NCBI RefSeq assembly: GCF_014651595.1
Contig: NZ_BMXE01000012.1
Span: 35,191-99,190 of the forward strand
Length of the DNA: 64,000 nucleotides
Direction of reading: 5' to 3'
From: Pseudovibrio japonicus
GTDB taxonomy: Bacteria; Pseudomonadota; Alphaproteobacteria; Rhizobiales; Stappiaceae
Shown here: positions 60,442 to 64,000 of the stretch, one piece after another
Layout of the letters: each line of letters opens with the position of its first letter
How positions within the stretch are numbered: the first letter of the stretch is position 1
The notes under the pieces: model-generated
Databases searched by the model: none
What the model saw: the letters and a program-made list of their open reading frames with translations, nothing else
What the model was told of the DNA's origin: nothing
Made by a program: the position numbers and the translations under genes

Positions 60442-61638
60442 CTAGTCTGGCTTCTCGTCTTCACCACTTGCTGCAGGAGCTTGCGAGGATTGGGCGTCCT
60501 GTTCTGCAGTCTTGCGAATGCTCACATCCTCCGGTCTCTCGACAGCCTGCTCAGGCGTCCTCATCAAACTGACCTTCATCCCCTCAACCAAGAACGGGAC
60601 ACCTGCGGTCACAATTCGATCACCGGGCTCAAGGCCTTCCGTCACAGCAATCTGGCTGCCACGAAGATCACCAACCTTAATGTGACGTTTCTCCAATGAT
60701 TGGCTCTCGGGATTCACTACCCAGACATGCGGTGTGAGATCGTTTGTAGACACCACGGCTTCGGACGGAATGAAGGTAACGTTGACCGCACGGAGGTATT
60801 TTGTGAGGTCAATGACAACGTTTGCTGTCATGCCGGGCAACACGTTGATGTCTTCCGGTGTAGGCATAATATAGGTCGCTTCGAATGTACGGGTCGCAGG
60901 GTCCGCACTGGCGGCAACCTCTTTAAATTCCAACGCATATTCATTCTTGGGTGCCGCATCAAAGAACACGAAGACATCCGGCTCAATACTTGTTTCTTCC
61001 AGCTCTGCGGAGGCTTCTTTGACCAAAAGCATCACCTGTTCGGGAAGATCGAATTTTACCTCCAGCGCCTTTAGGTCCCTAAGCTCAACAATAACCTCTT
61101 TCGCCTGAACCTCTTCAAAGTTCTCAACAAGCCGTCTAGCGATCCGTCCTTTAAATGGCGCAGTTAGCGTTGTGTAAGCCAAATCTTGCATGGCCAAATC
61201 CAGCGATGCCTGCGCACTCTTCAGATTATATTCCCTGCGGTCCCTCTCTCTGACCGTAGAAAATCCTCGCTCCGCCAAAGGTTTAATGCGCTCAAAATCC
61301 CGTTTGGCTCGAAAAAGCTCTGCTTCTCGTTCCTGTACAACCAACTTAAAATCTGTAGGATCCAGCTGCGCAATCACCTCCCCTTGCTCAATTGCCTCCC
61401 CTTCCTTCACCGGCAAATCAACAATTGTACCGGGTACACGGAAGGACACTTCCGCGCGTCGTTGAGATTCAATTCGCGCAGGGAAAGAACGTTTTCCGCT
61501 GGTTTCCGGCGTTAGAACTTCAAAGGTTTTTACTGGCCGGATGACCTCGGGAGCTTCCGTCTGAGGCTCTCCACCACATGAAGTCAGCCCAAAAAGAAGC
61601 ACGCCTGCGGAAACTGCATAGACTCCAAGTCTTAACAT
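60442..61638 (-). CDS. RND efflux periplasmic adaptor lipoprotein
   Basis: 398 residues. Lipoprotein signal with lipobox GLTSC at about 17-21. Adaptor order: barrel-sandwich half (VSFRVPGTIVDLPVKEGEAIEQGEVIAQLDP), coiled-coil hairpin (about 100-150), second sandwich half with ARRLVENFEEVQAKEV, and a membrane-proximal domain, ending in an acidic tail. Links the permease to an outer-membrane channel. First gene of the three-gene unit adaptor, permease, pyruvyltransferase. Confidence 0.92.
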   Translation of the reverse strand: MLRLGVYAVSAGVLLFGLTSCGGEPQTEAPEVIRPVKTFEVLTPETSGKRSFPARIESQRRAEVSFRVPGTIVDLPVKEGEAIEQGEVIAQLDPTDFKLVVQEREAELFRAKRDFERIKPLAERGFSTVRERDRREYNLKSAQASLDLAMQDLAYTTLTAPFKGRIARRLVENFEEVQAKEVIVELRDLKALEVKFDLPEQVMLLVKEASAELEETSIEPDVFVFFDAAPKNEYALEFKEVAASADPATRTFEATYIMPTPEDINVLPGMTANVVIDLTKYLRAVNVTFIPSEAVVSTNDLTPHVWVVNPESQSLEKRHIKVGDLRGSQIAVTEGLEPGDRIVTAGVPFLVEGMKVSLMRTPEQAVERPEDVSIRKTAEQDAQSSQAPAASGEDEKPD

Positions 61639-62026
61639 CGGCGAACACCAGTCATCGAGGGTTACGGAGCACGATTGATTTGGTTGCTATCTATGCCTTT
61701 TCATAGCGCTACAGCTTCTTTGTTATTTCTTGCTTTGACTGCGATAAGGCAAGCGCAGTTGTCATCAAGCTGAAGCGCAATTTCGATTAAATCATGTAAG
61801 TCAAGAGATGTCTACAAACCACCACGACAACAACTTCACAAGCAAAACAAGCTAAGCCCTAAAGCAATCTAAAACACACACAAGTACAAGCTATTGACTT
61901 TATTTTCCGTCTCTTAGGGCATTATTAATCAAAGTTGCAATTCCCTTAGTCAATTAGCGATTGGGAGATCAATTGCCAGCATAGTTTCCCGGAGAAATTC
62001 TCGGTTAGAAACAATCGGAGAGATTG
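61639..62026. other. Intergenic region between adaptor and small secreted protein genes
   Basis: 388 bases, AT-rich at 61860-61960. It holds two divergent promoters; a TTGACT hexamer at about 61893 may belong to the right-hand one, though I could not place its -10 with confidence. No regulator gene (TetR or MarR) is adjacent to the efflux operon. Confidence 0.45.
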
Positions 62027-62347
62027 ATGTCTGAGAAACGATATGGCCCCGCAATCTTCGCCGGCGCCCTTTTCATGTCACTCAGTGCCAACGCCGGCAT
62101 CTTCGGCGACGCACCCGATATCGTGGTATGTCCTTTAGAGGGCAACGCAACGCGGCAAAGCGGAAACGTCGTGTTCTACATCGATGGCACCGAGGATGAC
62201 ACCCCCTTCTACAAACCTCTCGGCAACACCCCGGTTCAGCTCTCCGTAAACTCCGACGGAACCCTGGAAACCCGCATCCCCAGCTGCTCCGGTAAAACCT
62301 TCGACGACCTAAAACAATCCGGCCAGGCCTTCAACTTTAACGACTGA
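62027..62347 (+). CDS. Small exported hypothetical protein
   Basis: 106 residues from the ATG at 62027, which has GGAG six bases upstream. Sec signal peptide (MSEKRYGPAIFAGALFMSLSANA). The mature part of about 83 residues has two Cys (C36 and C88) that could form a disulfide, and a beta-rich pattern (GNVVFYIDGTEDDTPFY). No family recognised. Confidence 0.75.
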   Translation: MSEKRYGPAIFAGALFMSLSANAGIFGDAPDIVVCPLEGNATRQSGNVVFYIDGTEDDTPFYKPLGNTPVQLSVNSDGTLETRIPSCSGKTFDDLKQSGQAFNFND

Positions 62348-62691
62348 ACGCTGTGACTGAGAAGGTCACGGGAGCCGAACCGCATCTCACCATGTATCTG
62401 TGCGTACGCCCCCAGATTATAACCGAGTCCCGATAATCACTGCTTCAGGATTAGGAGCAACAGTCCTCGGGTGCCCCCATAAGAACCTGCAACCAAAAAT
62501 ATTGACGCTGCCGGACGACAATAATCTGACAGATCAAAGCTGAACCGCTACGCCTAAGGCATCTATGCTTATCTATGGGCTAGGATTGAGTGAAGATAGG
62601 ACCCGTGTTTCGGGCTAATATCCGGCAGATCCACTCTTCTACGTGATTGCCTCTCGCAACACTAATCTCCTCATTGAAGTTAGACAGGCCT
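62348..62691. other. Intergenic region, nothing recognised
   Basis: About 340 bases. Only short imperfect repeats and no supported gene. A promoter for the sulfotransferase-like gene should lie here. Confidence 0.45.
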
Positions 62692-63834
62692 ATGTCACGA
62701 AAGCTTTTCCTACATATCGGCAACCACAAGACCGGTACGACTTCTATACAGGAGAGCCTCCATCGAAATAGACAGTACCTAAGTGATCAAGGGTACAGTG
62801 CTTTTAATAAGCTATCAGATGAAAAGTTGCTTGAGCATGCGAATTCCAACAACTGGAAAATTCCCACGAATGCTAATAATTGGCTAGTATTCAAGGAACC
62901 CGCTTATCCGGGGGACATATCGAGCTGCATCGCAGATAAAGAGAAATTCGCAGCAGCTGTTGCAAGTTCGGGTCGCAATACAATCGTGTCTGCTGAAAAT
63001 TTTTCCTGGAGCTGCTCTATAGAAGAACTGCAAGAACTCAGAGATGCACTCGCTTACTATTTTGATGACATATCAATTGTCGCTTATATTCGTCGTCAGG
63101 ATCAGCAAGCCATCTCCTACCAGCAACAAAACTCAAAAAATATGTCGTTGCCGTCTCGATTGAAGTTCTTCGGATCAGACCCAGTTGCCCTTCCTGACTA
63201 CCAGAAACACCACGATCGCTACCTTGATTACAACGTGAGGCTTGGATACTGGGCCGATGTTTTTGGCGATAAAAATATTAAGATCCGCGTCTTTGATAGA
63301 AAACACCTGATTGACGGCGATGCGGTCATAGACTTCTTTCATGTAGTTGGAGCAAAAATCCACCATGTGGTCGAGTCCAATATCTCCAGACCCTTTGCCG
63401 CTGTAAAGATAGGCCATCTATTAAATGAACTATCCATCACAAATCATTGGGTCAGGTCGGACCTTGCCAAAGCGCTCGACTATGGAGACAAAATGCTACC
63501 CAACCGTAAGCAGGCAGAAACCTATTACAGCCACTTCCGCGGAAGCAATATCACACTAAATCGCCGTTTTCAGATCACCGACCATCCTTCACTTTTTGGG
63601 GAGGATTTCAGTAGCTACCCAGAACACAGAACGGATCTTTGGGATGAAAACAGAGCGAATGAGGCGATAAAGCGCATATTGACGCTCTACTCCGAACTGG
63701 CAGATGCAACCAAGCTTGAAGATGCGACTGATCTGAGCACACGTCATTCGACAAGATACAAGTTCAACAAGAGCCTTGCAAAGCTGAAGCAGAATCCGCG
63801 GAAGTACCTGCTGGATAAACTCGGGAGTCGGTAA
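62692..63834 (+). CDS. Sulfotransferase-like protein
   Basis: 380 residues from the ATG at 62692 (an in-frame start 15 codons earlier lacks a site). The N-terminal LFLHIGNHKTGTTSIQESL is the PAPS 5'-phosphosulfate-binding P-loop of sulfotransferases (H-x-G-x-x-K-T-G-T-T), and a later YIRRQDQQAISYQQQ segment fits the 3'-phosphate (Arg-Ser type) site loosely. Near an exopolysaccharide locus it could sulfate the polymer. No signal peptide is seen. AT-rich relative to its neighbours. Confidence 0.78.
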   Translation: MSRKLFLHIGNHKTGTTSIQESLHRNRQYLSDQGYSAFNKLSDEKLLEHANSNNWKIPTNANNWLVFKEPAYPGDISSCIADKEKFAAAVASSGRNTIVSAENFSWSCSIEELQELRDALAYYFDDISIVAYIRRQDQQAISYQQQNSKNMSLPSRLKFFGSDPVALPDYQKHHDRYLDYNVRLGYWADVFGDKNIKIRVFDRKHLIDGDAVIDFFHVVGAKIHHVVESNISRPFAAVKIGHLLNELSITNHWVRSDLAKALDYGDKMLPNRKQAETYYSHFRGSNITLNRRFQITDHPSLFGEDFSSYPEHRTDLWDENRANEAIKRILTLYSELADATKLEDATDLSTRHSTRYKFNKSLAKLKQNPRKYLLDKLGSR

Positions 63835-63904
63835 CCAGCAGTGATTGCATGCAATTTGGAATCTGCTTCCCTCAGCTCACTGGGCACGCCAAGTCCGCAC
63901 CACG

Positions 63905-63939
63905 AAAAAACCCGCCAAGCCGAGAGCTTAGCGGGTTTT
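63905..63939 (-). terminator. Rho-independent terminator after tRNA-fMet
   Basis: On the minus strand AAAACCCGCTAAGC-tctcg-GCTTGGCGGGTTTTTT (one G-U pair), seven bases after the tRNA 3' end. The hairpin could also stop transcription from the sulfotransferase-like gene. Confidence 0.9.
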
Positions 63940-63945
63940 GATATT

Positions 63946-64000
63946 TGGTTGCGGGGGTAGGATTTGAACCTACGACCTTCAGGTTATGAGCCTGACGAGC
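63946..64000 (-). tRNA. Initiator tRNA-fMet (CAT anticodon), 5' part outside window
   Basis: Read on the minus strand: anticodon arm TCAGG-CTCATAA-CCTGA, variable loop AGGTC, T arm GTAGG-TTCAAAT-CCTAC, acceptor strand CCCCGCA, discriminator A and encoded CCA. The overall pattern GCTCGTC-GG-CTCATAA matches initiator and not elongator tRNA-Met. The anticodon stem has GG/CC next to the loop with an A-U pair third, where E. coli has a third G-C. Confidence 0.9.

Noticed and set aside
1..64000. CRISPR arrays, insertion sequences, prophage genes, rRNA, integrative-element ends
   Set aside because: No regularly spaced direct repeats, transposase or integrase motifs, phage structural genes or rRNA stretches were found on either strand. 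The only tRNA is at the right edge and no attachment-site repeat was seen near it within the window.

Overview
The window is a 64 kb piece of a bacterial chromosome, most likely from a marine alphaproteobacterium of the Pseudovibrio/Stappiaceae or Roseobacter type. This placement is an inference. It rests on moderate GC with many GCN/CTC codons, a Rhizobium-type glycerol ABC transporter operon (glpSTPQUV), ExoY/ExoP/ExoV-like exopolysaccharide genes, and an initiator tRNA whose anticodon stem has the A-U pair seen in alphaproteobacteria. I saw no insertion sequence, prophage, integrase, CRISPR array or rRNA. The window opens inside a DEAD-box helicase gene and ends inside a tRNA-fMet gene.

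Layout. 1-6.6 kb: RNA metabolism (DEAD-box helicase, Tex) around an amidase-yaiI pair. 6.7-18.1 kb: assorted metabolism and regulation (amino-acid permease, cyclic-nucleotide-type phosphoesterase, RecD-like helicase, glutamate decarboxylase, APH-fold kinase, P1 peptidase, GntR regulator, hydroxyacid dehydrogenase, aldo/keto reductase), plus two small ORFs with good ribosome binding sites. 18.2-27.3 kb: the most notable block. It is a four-gene operon for an AioA-like molybdenum oxidoreductase, its Tat-exported Rieske subunit and two di-haem cytochrome c peroxidases, which is the gene set of the dissimilatory iodate reductase (idrA, idrB, idrP1, idrP2). A HEAT-repeat protein lies downstream. 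A divergent Crp/Fnr regulator with four N-terminal cysteines lies upstream, and the shared promoter region holds one perfect and one near-perfect FNR box. 27.4-33.8 kb: an AlkC-type DNA glycosylase with a small partner gene, WYL and HxlR regulators, an NTF2-like protein and a FadJ-like beta-oxidation enzyme. 34-40 kb: the glpSTPQUV glycerol transporter operon. 40.7-47.7 kb: a beta-propeller protein, Ogt, a FAH hydrolase and a fuconolactonase-like hydrolase, an AraC/PhyH divergent pair, and a SoxR regulator divergent from a VOC gene whose promoter carries a SoxR-box with the 19-bp spacer. 47.8-57.3 kb: an exopolysaccharide locus (Wza, Wzy, PPP phosphatase, BY-kinase, outer-membrane barrel, ExoY-type sugar transferase, ExoV-type pyruvyltransferase). 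57.3-64 kb: an RND efflux pair translationally coupled to the pyruvyltransferase gene, a small secreted protein, a sulfotransferase-like protein and tRNA-fMet.

How the parts may work together. The FNR boxes and the cysteine-bearing regulator suggest the idr operon is switched on when oxygen falls. Electrons would reach periplasmic IdrAB from c-type cytochromes, and the two peroxidases would remove hydrogen peroxide formed during iodate reduction. No function here has been tested. All calls come from reading motifs and gene context.
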